From the NCBI GenBank assembly GCA_002261195.1, contig MVBO01000066.1:1-64000 (forward strand): a stretch of 64,000 nucleotides of DNA, given 5' to 3'. Below are positions 35,991 to 46,962 of the stretch, piece by piece. A program made the translations under genes and the position numbers. The stretch comes from Bifiguratus adelaidae. Its lineage: Eukaryota; Mucoromycota; Endogonomycetes; Endogonales. Every line of letters starts with the position of its first letter. Within the stretch, counting starts at the first letter, position 1. The notes beneath the pieces are model-generated. The model did no database searches. It saw only the letters and a list, made by a program, of their open reading frames with translations, and had not been told where the DNA came from.

Positions 35991-37503
35991 TTATGGAGCA
36001 TCTACATCCATTGTCTCTGACGCGTGAAAGACAACCTTGTTACTATTGCCAATGGTCGTTGCATCTACTAGCCAGTCTGGTAGAGGTGAAGCAAAACCAA
36101 CGGCAACCAAGGCACGAATGCCTTCTTGCACGTTTGTGCCTTCAAACGACAGGTGCATTCGGACGTTGGGCATCGGTGATGAGGCGTTTGGAAAAGCATG
36201 GAGGGAACCGATATGCTGACAAAACGATGAGTTTGCCGTTATCTACGGCATGAAGCGGCTTACCTCGATGTCAAGTCTCTCAAATCCTTCCATGGTCTCC
36301 CATCCATATTTATCCTGGACTTGTTCATCCCGAGCATGGATGGCAGTGTCATGGTCGCAAGTGATGAGACCACCAGGACCTCGATGCACCTCTAAGTATT
36401 TCGGCTTGTTGACTATGGGTTTGTGCTTTTGGTGAAAGTCGAGGGGATTGGCATCTGTTTTGTTGAGTCTGTAGGATGAGGTCGGACCTTGAGAGAATCG
36501 GGAAAGCAGTAGTTGTGATAGTGAGAGGATTTGTTTGCCCTGCAGGGGATGCTCTTCCAGACCATCAGCGCCAAAGACTTGACTGAGAGACTAGGATGAA
36601 ACGATGCAATGAGCGACATCTGTATTGAACACCGCTATCTTCGCCTTTCCTCACCTGTGCGATAAAGTCTTTGTAGCTCTTCAATGTCCCAGAGGAAAAC
36701 ATATATTCAGAGTGTGGGAGCCACACAAGGTATAAGACATTACTATTACTGGGTAAAGCGCCGGTGGATAGGCCATCAAAGACGCTAATCCGAACCCATA
36801 CGGAGGATGAGGAGGTGTGCTCCATTGCATAGACGTGCTACAAAAGGTGGGGCGGTCAACACCGAGATTTAGGGACTCCTTATCACTTACGGTCTTATAG
36901 TACTCGCCGAGAGCTTCAGATAATTTCTTTTCAATGAGTGGTGGCAATAATAGGTCGTTGGATACTGGAAGAACATCTACAAGGCACAACATGTTAATGC
37001 GCGACGTGCGTGGCCAAGTAATCTGCTTACCATAATCGTGGTCCCAGACTAGACGCCATGTCCGCCATGAGCTGAGCTTGGAGTGCTGTTGGTGATCTAA
37101 CAAAAGGATAAGCAACCTGAGGATGCATGTGCCGTCGCCTAAATCTTACACAGCATATCCAATTGTGCGATTTGCAAAAGGTTGAGGCCGTAAGGCTGCA
37201 ATATCATGGCATGATTAGAATCCACCTTTTGACACAAGTACAAGCCTTACTTACCCAGTCTCTGCGCAGTATCGAGTCAATGATGCGCTTCTTTGAACTC
37301 TCATGGACATAGTCCGTCCATGCGCCTCCATGGCGCGTTCCCGGTCGAAGTCTCGGATCCCGTAGCCAACCATCCACCAGTGAAAGTAGGTCTGAGCGAG
37401 TATGTCGGTTGAGTATCCTCCGTAAAGCCGGTGTAGGCGGTACAATGTGCGTGTGTCCAAGGTGCAGCGGTGAAGGCATGGCTGAGAGGCACTCGCGCGT
37501 CAT
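35991..37503 (-). CDS. CHL4: Kinetochore protein CHL4 / CENP-N
   Basis: Seven minus-strand exons (37503-37255, 37195-37150, 37096-37031, 36976-36891, 36837-36655, 36590-36264, 36215-35991) join in phase to 393 aa; the ATG at 37479 is an alternative. Family features: the N-terminal helical TPALRRILNRHTRSDLLSLV segment and the tryptophan-rich SSWRTWRLVWDHDY, and a C-terminal RMHLSFEGTNVQEGIRALV block followed by PLPDWL. The length fits yeast Chl4 and fission yeast Mis15. The protein belongs to the inner kinetochore (CCAN/Ctf19) and pairs with Iml3/CENP-L at centromeric nucleosomes. Sequence conservation is low in this family, so the identification rests on several short matches plus length. Confidence 0.82.
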
Positions 37504-37855
37504 TTCCAATTCAAGGCAGATCAGAGAAACGTGACGTCAGCAAATGATCCAAGGACAATTTACTATATGTGGTTAACATCCAGAATGGGCTAGACAGACG
37601 GCCTGCATCAAAGCAGGGTAGTTTGATGGACAGCTTCAAGTCTGTTTATACGAAGTGCCCCTACACAGCTCTCCAGAATCCATTCCGGATTCGCGAAAGA
37701 AGCCAGCGATAGCCAAGATGCAGTTATGTGGGACGAGTTGCCCTAATTTGGCAACGCACTTGGGGGAAGGTGGGACATGTGTAAGAAGGGCGGAGTAGCG
37801 TCCCTTAGACTGTTTCCTTCTTCTTATCTTCCTCTCCACTCTTTTATCCTTTTGC
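37504..37855. other. Divergent spacer CHL4 / CFEM gene
   Basis: A 352-bp spacer between two divergent starts. The last 50 bp before the CFEM gene are a T/C-rich leader (about 37806-37850). No gene is supported inside. Confidence 0.5.
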
Positions 37856-39013
37856 ATGCACGCTGGTCGGTCATTCCTTCATTATTGGTTTCTTTGGTAT
37901 TGTGTATCATACGGGATTAATAGTGTCAAGGGGGCAACCACATCTATCTCGACTGCAACGGGAATCGACAGTTGCGTTAAACAGTGTATAGAGGTAGGTT
38001 ATCCCCTTGGAAGACGGTATGGGATGGGTTAGAGATGCGAAAACGCCTCCGGACCTTTTCCTCGATCGGAACGCAATCCGGTTCGAATTTCAATGAACGT
38101 CGGCCTCCGTTAGCGGGGTCAAATTCCTCTCGATACCTATATATGATGCCAGGACACATCGACTTACCGCGTTCCGGACCCTTTCCAAATCATTCTCTAG
38201 GTCTCATGCACTTCAATAACAAACACTTCTTGTCTCTGCCGGTCTTCTTCGCTCTCTGCCATTGAAAAGTGCTTTACCTCTAGCAAGTGCACCAGTACTG
38301 CGGCAACAAGTTTCAAGTCAAGTCAGTCGACCACTTGTGCCAAGAAACCTACTGTGACCTCATCCAAGCCAACAACCAAGCCATCGACTGCACAAAGTGC
38401 CATCCAACCCGCACCGACAGCATCCGCAGCGCCGACGTCTAACCCATCCAATCTGATCAGCATGGATGATGCATCGTCAAATTCCACCTCAACCTCATCG
38501 CCTTCTTCTTCGTCTTCCTCTTCCTCCGTACCCGTCGGTGCCATTGTTGCACCGAGCGTGATTGTTGTAATTGTATGTGCAGCGCTGGCCGTTTGCTTTT
38601 TCACCCGTCAGGCGCGTTTACGAAAACAAGAAGCTGCCGCAAAATCTGGTCGCCGTGTCACTCGTTATCTGCAACGTCCTATGACCGTGTACAATGATCG
38701 TCCATCCAGCATGTTCCGCCCTTGGTCTATCCTTTCCCGTGGTGTCGATGACGGCCAAGACGACGATTTCGAAAAGCAGATTCTTCACAAGAATAAGCCG
38801 CAACGCTCCATGACGTACGGTGATCGTCTATCCGTCTTGTTCAGCAATCATAATGCGCCACCGCCCGTTCCCAAGCACCCGCGGATGCCTGCAGGAGGCT
38901 CACGCTTGAACCCGGATTGGCAAGCCCCTATCGAAATGGGAGACGGTATGCATACCAATCCTTCCTATGCTATGCAATCTGTAAAACATAGCGAGCCCCG
39001 ACATTACTTTTAA
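37856..39013 (+). CDS. CFEM-domain single-pass membrane protein
   Basis: Two exons (37856-37993 and 38201-39013) give 316 aa. A hydrophobic N-terminus (MHAGRSFLHYWFLWYCVSYG) can act as signal peptide. A CFEM-like cysteine pattern follows at about residues 38-85: SCVKQCIE, then SC, CLC, EKC and SKC, with a later TTC. The second intron border falls inside the domain, and the spacing between the second and third Cys is shorter than usual, so a few residues may be mis-spliced. A Ser/Thr/Pro-rich stalk (about 85-170) precedes a membrane helix (GAIVAPSVIVVIVCAALAVCFF) and a basic cytoplasmic tail of about 120 residues with PPPVPKHPR. CFEM proteins serve in haem uptake or surface sensing; the long tail favours sensing or wall-anchoring here. 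Confidence 0.75.
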
Positions 39014-39757
39014 TCATCTCTTGTACCATAAGTTGTTGAGGTAATCATACATTCAATGGAATCCAAGCGAAAATAAAATCTATCCGCGACGCCAACCGTG
39101 ATGTGTACCACTTGTACTGTCCCTGGCCTCTGGTAACGACGAACCAAACCAGAAGGTTGCCGTGGTGACGTGAGCCTTACCCTGGAATGATTTTGCGTTT
39201 CAAGGATGACTCAATGCATTTTAGGTCCCGACAAGGAGTCGAGCAACTATGGTATCATGCCATGACGATCGCGTACAACCTCAACACGTTCTTCATTTCC
39301 ATGGCTCAACCCCCGAAAAGGCAGGCGCTCACGTCAGGCTTATCTCGCCTTCCCGGCGTCCCATTGCTTCCCACTGTATATCCGAAATTTTTCCGCCCGC
39401 CCGCAGCCCTGCGCCATCGTAATCGACCCGCAGGTGAGACCATATATGACGCATAAGTGAAAGCTACAGGCCAAACTACCGCAACGCAAAGAGACATACT
39501 CCCCTAGGATGCGCCAAGGCTCTATTCACGGAACACCAATGGCACCATCCAGACAAACCATGAAGTCATGACGACGCAGAATGATCGCGTATTTCCCTTT
39601 TTGGAAATTCGCCTTCTCATGAGAACCATGGCATCGGGACGAGGCTTCGAGGGATAAAATGGGCAGGCCCGACTAGGCTCTCCGCAACTTCTTCTTCTTC
39701 CGCCTGTCTGTTCACTGCTTTTGAGGGCGCACGTTCAGGCAATCGTCCTTATCACAT
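39014..39757. other. Spacer with possible promoter
   Basis: A 744-bp stretch with no supportable gene. A GGGATAAAATGGG element (about 39651-39663) is followed by a pyrimidine-rich leader (39690-39720) before the ATG at 39758, which hints at a promoter. Confidence 0.4.
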
Positions 39758-40165
39758 ATGTTACGGAGCGCCGCTATTCAGAACCCAGACAAGGTACCGC
39801 AGACCTTGCTCAACCGATACAATACTCAATCCTCAGATCACTCCATATCATCCACCACGAGCACCTCCTCATTCACGTCCACAGGAAGCTCAGGAAGCTC
39901 AAAATCTATCCGGCAAACCATTGTGAGCACCCGGAGTAGTGCACACGCTTGTCACCGCGCCAGGCCACCAGCACATGTTGTCCCGGTCGACCTGTTGCAA
40001 GTCTCCAATACGTCTAGTCCCTCTCACTTTATCCCCCCACAACGACGCATCATTTCTTCCCAAACCGATTCCAATACAATTAACCGGCAACTGCATGCTG
40101 CGCAACAGAACGCCATTCTCGATCTCAACTGTGACCGGTATAGGCTGCATTCGACCCGGCGGTAA
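39758..40165 (+). CDS. Small Ser-rich hypothetical protein, 135 aa
   Basis: An intronless ORF of 135 aa from a true ATG. It is preceded by a TATA-like element and a T/C leader. The N-terminal half is rich in Ser and Thr (SSTTSTSSFTSTGSSGSS). The second half carries a helix-like stretch (NTINRQLHAAQQNAIL). There is no signal peptide or membrane span. The composition is compatible with coding, but no family is recognised. A GT donor after ATT at 39922 leaves room for an alternative spliced product ending near 40220. Confidence 0.35.
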   Translation: MLRSAAIQNPDKVPQTLLNRYNTQSSDHSISSTTSTSSFTSTGSSGSSKSIRQTIVSTRSSAHACHRARPPAHVVPVDLLQVSNTSSPSHFIPPQRRIISSQTDSNTINRQLHAAQQNAILDLNCDRYRLHSTRR

Positions 40166-40878
40166 TCTACGCGCACGGGGGTTGGATCATCAATTCATGT
40201 GTTGCGTGTATATAGTCTAAGCACGTTTAATCATGCAAGGTGTTGGCAGGAGATCATCCAAAATGTTCACATAGTAGCTCTTTTTACCCTGTACAGTTGT
40301 TGTCTACCAAAACCAAAATACAAAACCGCACACGTTCTTATCCTTGACACCTGGCACTCTTCATTGCGATTACTGCATATCATGTCATGTCATATTGCGC
40401 ATCGGAAGGGCATACAGGTTCATGAAGGAGGATGAAACACGCCACCCATCCGGTCCGAGGCAAACGGGCCACGAAGCGGTTACCAACTGCGTGACACCAG
40501 TGTGGCTGGGATCTCCCGTAAATAGTCGTTTCGATTCGGTTGGCAGGTCATCAACATACCCGTGGGTGTACAAGAACGCCATTCTGCCTTGTTTGGCCAT
40601 GGCGATCGTGATGATGTTTCATTTCGTGGGCCGCCTCATCACGGTCCAGAGCAAAGCGTAGAATGAAGCTTCGTAGAGAAGCTAGAGACCCCTTTCTTAC
40701 CTTACTGGCAACCCATGTTCCAACCATAAATATACTTCAGGGATCAGGAGTAGTTGTACTAGGGGGGCGCGTACAGCATCCATATGTCGCATGGGGATGC
40801 GACCTGGAAACATTAGGTCTGTTTTGTATAGATTGAATATACGCGCGACAACAATTCCTTTGACGCTTGTTTTGAACC
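40166..40878. other. Spacer without supportable gene
   Basis: 713 bp between the small hypothetical ORF and the next membrane-protein gene. A 318-bp open frame (40344-40661) and its antisense counterpart show no domain or splice support. TATA-like ATAAATATA is at about 40727-40735. Confidence 0.4.
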
Positions 40879-42282
40879 ATGTCCGTTGACAAAACCTTGT
40901 TTCTGACTCGCTTCAGCGTATACACTCGCTGGATGAGCAATTCAAACCTCTGATCCTTGTCTTCTTGGTGTCATGGTTCAGCGATTCATGCGTATGAGCT
41001 ATAGTTGAACGCAGTGCCAAGTCCATTAGCAAATCTTGTCGATACTGACAACGTGTCCAACAATATGATGGATCCAACCGCTCCCTTCATTCCTGCCATG
41101 GTTCCACCCACGCAGACAGCCAGCGTGGGCGGAGACGGATTGCTGGTGACCTCGGCCGTCCCGACCACGTCTTTCACGGTGCAAAGCTCACCCATTCAAT
41201 TAACCGGCATGGCAGCCGCAACCGACGATCAATCCACATCCTTTGAGAACGACACCCACGGTCCAATTTCTAGTAAATTGATTGCCATTACATGTGGCAT
41301 AGTCGCCTGCCTGCTCATGGCCCTCTTGTGCATTGTGAATCTGTCTCGTTTGCTACGTGCCATGCAGAACTTTAGGCAAAAATCATTGAGAAAGGAGTAT
41401 CCAGATTGGACCAAGCAATTACATGATTCATTGGCATACTCTGTCTGTAGTGCTGACTCTGGCTTCATTACACGACAATCGATTGAGACTCAATCAATCC
41501 AAGGGTACACCATTACGCGCCATACCCCGTCGCTTACACCTCGCCATCGTAGTCCTGCTAGTGGAATGACACACGGTGAAGAAACCCTTTCAGGTACCAT
41601 GACCATCATCAATTGTTATTCGACCACATCTGTCCATTATCCCACATTTCACCGACCCTTTCCATCACCTCCCATACCCATGTCCCATCCCTTCCCCACG
41701 CATATGCAAGACGCCTTCTACAATCCTCCTGTACCCATGTCGCCCGTTCCGATATCGACACCCGTCCCACCCTCGCCAAAACTCGCCTCGCAAGCCCCGC
41801 CGAACGATATCGTCGCTTGTGAGATTGAATTACCACTTCATCGCAGAAAGTCCATTGCTTCCCGTCATTCGCGACGATCCGCTGAAATGGCACGAAGCTC
41901 CTTTCCCGCCAAAGACCAACCACACCACCTTGGCGTTCATGAAGTTGCACCGATACGCCATGTGGATACCCGTGATTTGGCTATTGGACATGTGCCGGTA
42001 GACCTGAAGGGAGACATATATTCTGGAAAAGTGAATTGGAGCGACGAGGCGTCAAGTATCAGCCCGCCGGTCAAGGTGGATTCGGACGATGAGGACAGCT
42101 TCTTGGAGAGCAATAGAGATGACGAAGGTTCACAGAGCGACTCGACGCAAGAGCAGTATGAAGACCAGACCAACGAGGAGCGGCTACATCACTCCCCTCA
42201 TCCCCTGAACCGGAACAGGATGGAGCGCTTAATAGGTGTGACCAGCAAAAGTGCGCCTGTTACGCTCGCATCAATGGTATAA
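40879..42282 (+). CDS. Uncharacterised single-pass membrane protein
   Basis: The main exon (41005-42282) is open from an acceptor (tatag) to a stop. The best upstream exon is 40879-40917, whose 13 codons join in phase, giving 438 aa. If that exon is wrong, translation would start at the ATG at 41065. A Ser/Thr-rich N-terminal segment with Asn-linked glycosylation sites precedes a membrane helix near residue 110 (LIAITCGIVACLLMALLCIV). A Pro-rich cytoplasmic region follows (PFPSPPIPM, PVPMSPVPI, PVPPSPK) and an acidic end (DSDDEDSF). The pattern resembles wall-stress or polarity sensors (extracellular stalk, one helix, Pro-rich tail that could bind SH3 domains), but no family is recognised. 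Confidence 0.6.
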
Positions 42283-42377
42283 GCAAAACATCAAACCATA
42301 TAGCAATGATACATTAGAGCCTTTATTGTATTGTACAAAAATGCCATCCAAATGTCCACACCCATAGAGATGGCCGT

Positions 42378-43352
42378 CTATGCAAAGACCTTTCGTTCCG
42401 AAAGCTCACTCTCTTCACCTTGAGCTTCAGCAAGTTTAGCTTTTCTCGCCGATATGGCTTGCATTCTTGTCTGGTATTTCGTTGCCTTCTCACGTCGGTG
42501 CTGAGCACGGACAAAGTTGGGTGAGACGAATTCAGGATTCTCAAAGACGGTTGGACCCCCGAATGAGCCTTCAAAAATGCGAATGACGCTCATACAAAAC
42601 CTTGGTCCAATCTCGACGAGCTTTAGGACATCCTTGTCTTTGGCAGTCGTGTTTGGATCGTTCTCTACCACTTGAAAATTCCGGAACCAAATCTTGTTGT
42701 CAGCAATCGAGAATGTCAAGACGTGATCAATAAAAGGCTTGGATCGTCGAGAATAGCGCGGTACACCAAAGATCTGCGTAAACATTTCTTTGAGGAGTGT
42801 CCAATGGGGTGCGGAGTCAAAGTTGGCATCAAAGGAGAGGATGTGTCGGGAGCCTTTCAGGCAATTACCAGTCATTTTCAACTCGTCCATGGTATGAACT
42901 GCAAAAAGGATACATGGTGAACCTCCACGACTCATTTCAATGGTCTGTCGTCTGACTTACTGTTTTGAACATGAAGCTTGACGGAGGGTCCGTTCGGTGC
43001 CTTACTCAACCACATGTACAAATCCTGTCTCTTTCGTACTTCAAAGAAAACGCAGTTGTTGCAGTTGTTGAGATCACATAGTTCGTTGAGGACAAACAGT
43101 TTTGACTTTGCATCAAGCTTTGCGTCCTTTTTGGCGTGAGGCATCAGCGCTCCCAAATCGTTCAAGAGATGACGTTGCCTATAGTGCCATGATCAATGAG
43201 ACTGCCTTTAGACTTTACATGGCAAGCCTTGAAGCCATCACTTACCGATAGTTGATACCTCGCGATGACAAGAGCAATACACGCTGCTTATTCTTTCGCT
43301 TATCACCTCCATTCTCTGCAGAACCGCTGGCAGCTTTGAAGACGGACGCCAT
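42378..43352 (-). CDS. BRX1: Ribosome biogenesis protein BRX1 (Brix domain)
   Basis: Three minus-strand exons (43352-43246, 43178-42961, 42898-42378) give 281 aa, matching yeast Brx1. The Brix domain begins with RVLLLSSRGINYRQRHLLND and continues through LNNCNNCVFFEVRKRQDLYMW, SFDANFDSAPHWTLLKEMF and DNKIWFRNFQV. The tail holds the conserved EIGPRFCMSVIRIFEGSFGG and a short Lys/Arg-rich helix. BRX1 with EBP2 is needed for early pre-60S (27S rRNA) processing in the nucleolus. It joins EFL1 and PA2G4 as the third ribosome-biogenesis gene in the window. Confidence 0.97.
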
Positions 43353-43482
43353 AAGAAAAGAGTGAGAGAGTATTTTTTACAAGCCACAATTTTTAATTTC
43401 CATTGTTCTCTTGCTTGAAAGGCGGCAGAATGAATTGGAGTGCATAGAGGGACAGATTACTCACATTGGATGGATAGATACA

Positions 43483-44505
43483 TTAGATGTCATTGTGAAA
43501 CAGGTCATAGGATACATCCAAGCCACGAGCCAGTCTCTTTTGCTTCCAGGCTCTGTATTGGTTTAATTCAGCGCCCAATCGCTTTCGTTTGTTGGACCAC
43601 CAATAGGTGAGCTTTCGACTAGTCAATCCGGTAACCTTTGTGGCTTGCTGACGGACATCTTCGTCCAGACGGCCTCCATCTGCTGAGAAAAAAAGATTGA
43701 GAAGATACTGAGTGATCCAATGCTCATAACTGGTAGCATTCTTGTTGGGAGTGGTGAGTAGCGTGGGTTGGACCGAACCATGAGCGGCCGTTATGGAGCT
43801 ACCGCTGTCGATGAAGGTGAGCGGATACATCGGGCTCAACGAGGCCTTGTGTTCGCGCGTTGGCGTGGGAGGTGTGCCTGGACTGCTCGACAAGGAGGTC
43901 ATGGAGGAACCGGAAGATGGGGATAAGGCGTCAAGGCTGCTCCGTCTACTGAAGCTATTGTCAGACTCTTCTGACCATGCCACATTTTGTGTGTCAAGTC
44001 TTTGTCGCTTCCACAATCCATCGTCCACCGAATCGTTGTCGCCGTCAAGGGCTCGCTTAGTTCCACTCGTAATATAGGTCTCCAATAATGCTTGCGAAGA
44101 CGAGTGGCCAAACTGCTCAGCTGTGCATTGAGCGGCTGCAACGATTGCCAAGGATTCGAACTCTCTTTGCAATTTTTGAAAGGCTTCCTGAAGAACTGTT
44201 CCGCTGGCAAAGGTCAATGGCCTCGCTTTTGGATCAAGCACCTTGCACTGTGGCATTGCATCCGCACCGTCGCCATTCACAAACCGCTGAAGCATGCCCG
44301 CAATGAAACAGTACCATCTTAGATGCTCAACCGTGTGATGTCGTTGATGCGCTCTATGCAGCTTTTCCAATGACAGGATTACCAAGATCACAAAGTGTGG
44401 ATGTGAGCTGATGTGATCAAGGTCTGGATAGTCAGCTTGCAGCAAAGAGCGATCAATGCACAAACGTCGATTGTGCGCTACTTTCAAGCTAGTCAATAAG
44501 CGCAT
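43483..44505 (-). CDS. Divergent homeodomain protein
   Basis: An intronless gene of 340 aa from the ATG at 44505. The N-terminal half is helical without a recognised motif (HFVILVILSLEKLHRAHQRH). A Ser/Pro-rich linker (about residues 190-250) leads to a C-terminal homeodomain-like fold at about 265-325: ITQYLLNLFFSADGG, a helix DEDVRQQATKVTGLT and the recognition helix SRKLTYWWSNKRKRLGAEL. The usual WFxNxR becomes WWSNKR, keeping the invariant Trp and the DNA-contacting Asn. It is probably a nuclear DNA-binding regulator. A mating-type HD relation is possible but not shown, since the N-terminus does not match known HD1 or HD2 proteins. Confidence 0.7.
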   Translation of the reverse strand: MRLLTSLKVAHNRRLCIDRSLLQADYPDLDHISSHPHFVILVILSLEKLHRAHQRHHTVEHLRWYCFIAGMLQRFVNGDGADAMPQCKVLDPKARPLTFASGTVLQEAFQKLQREFESLAIVAAAQCTAEQFGHSSSQALLETYITSGTKRALDGDNDSVDDGLWKRQRLDTQNVAWSEESDNSFSRRSSLDALSPSSGSSMTSLSSSPGTPPTPTREHKASLSPMYPLTFIDSGSSITAAHGSVQPTLLTTPNKNATSYEHWITQYLLNLFFSADGGRLDEDVRQQATKVTGLTSRKLTYWWSNKRKRLGAELNQYRAWKQKRLARGLDVSYDLFHNDI

Positions 44506-44691
44506 GGTAAGCGCTCAAAAAGAAGCAACAAAGTTAAGAGCGTGATGGTGAGTAATGAAAGGTAGATACCGGTCTAAACAAAGACCACCCTGTTTGGTAA
44601 TTTTCTATTGTTCGCTCAGTTTGGCAATGTCAAGCTTGCGGTGAACAGGTTTGGGGCTTTATTCCTTGTGTGACGCTGTATCATGACTCGT

Positions 44692-46679
44692 TCATGCGTT
44701 GTTCCCATCATTATTGCCAAACAATGCACTCCGCAGAACATCATCTGAAGGTGATTCAAGGGCGGCCATATCGTCTATGAGGAAATCCAGGTCCATATCA
44801 CTGCCCGCCAGAAAGGAAGAAGCAGCACCAGACGTTGAGCTTGAAGGCTTCTGAGAGGATTCTCCTACATCGGAACTGGTGGTTTCAGGTGTGGTTAATT
44901 TCACCTCGGAAGGGTTGACGTCTGTCGTCTCTGTCGGTTGTCCCTTATTCAGTGCTGCTTTCTTGGCTTCCCAGGCTTCCCATATGGCGGTCGTGACCTC
45001 GGCCCCAAAGCCAGCACGCTGAGCCATGCCGATGGCGTGCTTTAAAAACACCTCAGATGTAGTGGGTTGAACGAGCAAGTCGCACATTTCCCAATAGCCG
45101 TGGGCGGCGGCATATAATAGACTGGTGTTGATGCCCTGCGGCTGGGTTGGGCTGGCACCGCGTTGTAATAGATAATTCACAATGTCGATCTTGCATTGCT
45201 GAACAGCGAGATAAAGGGCGGTCTCGTCGACGAGATTAGGCGTGTCAAGAGGAACGTTTGCTTCAACAAGTGCTCTAACCGCATCAAAACAATTCCAATG
45301 AACGGCATGATGCAGTAGTGTTCGGCCATACTTGAGTTTCTGCTGCACATCAGCCCCATATTCAATAAGGAGTCCGATGGCTTCAGTATGGCCCAATGTG
45401 ATGGCATTTGCTATTGGTGTAAGACCGGCGGCATTTCGCACATTTGGATCAGCGCCGTGCTCCAATAACAGTCGTAGGCCGGCTGGAAAGTTTTGTGAGA
45501 TGGCAAGATGTAAGGGCGTGTTTCCTTGAAGATCACAGCTATTGATGTCGAGCTTGGTCTTGTCTCTTAATGAATCTAGCGGAGTGGAAGGCATGGAAGT
45601 ATTCATGGATGCTGAGGGTGGACTTTGGAGTGCATCGGCGCTTTCGTTAGCATTGACGAGGCGGTCTGTCTTGGATGAGGATGACGTATCATCATTTGAG
45701 GTAGAATCACGTTTCGGAGGCGACTGTATAAGATCGATCCTACCGTAATCCAGCAAGAATCTCATGGCCTTTTCGGCCTTGCCATATACAGCTTGATGAA
45801 GAGGCGTCTGACCAGTTGCGTCTCGAACATTGACAAGTCCGCCATGCTCAACGAGCAATTCCATACCGTCTACCAAGTCGTGGTGACTCGCCATGTGCAT
45901 CGGTGTTGCGCCAAGAGGTCCATTGATGGTATTGATTTTTACATTCGGATCCAGTAATAAGAGACGCATAGATTCCAGGTGCTTGTTGGCAGCTGCCAAG
46001 TACAGTACTCCATAGCCGTCTTTCTCCGAGTTTGAACCATTCAGATCCCCTCGGTTACGTATGTGTTGAAACAGATACTTGATGTCAATCTGTTCCAGAT
46101 TGACGTGCTCCCAAAGCTCATCATTAGGTGATGGCGTGAGAGCTTCCAGGGCACTGTCTGGCATAAGTAGTTTCGGAGCAGCCTTTGCGCCGGTTTCGAC
46201 AGCGCGAGCGCTGGATAGACAAGCTCTATCAATCGAAGGAGCAGCCGCCGAGGTTGGAACAAGCTGCCTTAGCTCCCCCAAAGGAAAGACAGTGTCGATA
46301 GGCTCTAATGGATCCGCAAATCCCCTATCGCCTTCCGCCAGCAAGCGCTCTTGTACCGGGGAGGACACTGTCACTGTTTGCGTATCACTCGTAACCTTCA
46401 ACGCGTTCAATATCTTGGCGTCAGTCTTCTCAACGTCAACGCCCTGTCCTTCCAGAAACGGCGAGCAGACGGGTGTCAGGGTCGATACGCTTGATATAGT
46501 CAGTTCTCGCTCCGGTGCTTTGTCCCAGGGAGCCAGACTGACCGGCGTGTGACGATAGTAGAAGAGGAGGATGACAACAACGTGTTCCAAAAAGGCTCAA
46601 ATCTTGGCAGGTCATGTGATCTTGCTCACGTGCCCGTTAAGCCATACGGTTGAGTCACGGCAAGCAGCAGGATATCCAT
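44692..46679 (-). CDS. Ankyrin-repeat protein
   Basis: Two minus-strand exons (46679-46630 and 46537-44692) give 631 aa. The short first exon is inferred: it has a gtgagc donor, and the join to the cggtcag acceptor preserves frame. The long exon has no usable ATG near its 5' end, which argues for a missing exon. About seven ankyrin repeats span residues 190-500, with TPMHMASHHDLVDGMELLVEHG, TPLHQAVYGKAEKAMRFLL, TPLHLAISQNFPAGLRLLL, TPIANAITLGH and TLLHHAVHWNCFDAVRALV units. A Ser/Asp-rich insertion splits repeats 3 and 4. The acidic C-terminus (SDMDLDFLIDDMAAL) resembles an activation or docking motif. It is probably a protein-interaction scaffold; specific function is unknown. Confidence 0.8.
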
Positions 46680-46962
46680 GATTGATGATAGCCATCAACG
46701 CAATAACCTTCTTTGCCATCAGCAGACACGCTCGCCGTACATTGAAGTGAGCGCGTTTTCCTTTGCGGTCAAAGCGACGGATCGCCAAGCGCAACCATAA
46801 AACACAGTCACAGTTACAAAACACTAGGGTTGCCTCGGTCATTGCTTGCATTGTCCCTCTCTTTGCTTGTGCTTGTTTGCTGTTGTGTATGGACAGTCAG
46901 TCCTGAGTGTTTCATACACAAGAACGAGCTCGCTTCTTTCACTTTGCACCTTTTCGTGATCC
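46680..46962. promoter_or_regulatory. Divergent spacer ankyrin gene / PKA
   Basis: A 283-bp spacer between the divergent starts of the ankyrin gene and the PKA catalytic subunit, so both promoters must fit here. No additional gene is convincing inside. Confidence 0.4.

Noticed and set aside
40344-40661. 105-aa plus-strand frame, with a 71-aa antisense partner
   Set aside because: No domain, no signal peptide and no splice partner; composition fits random open frame in a GC-moderate spacer.
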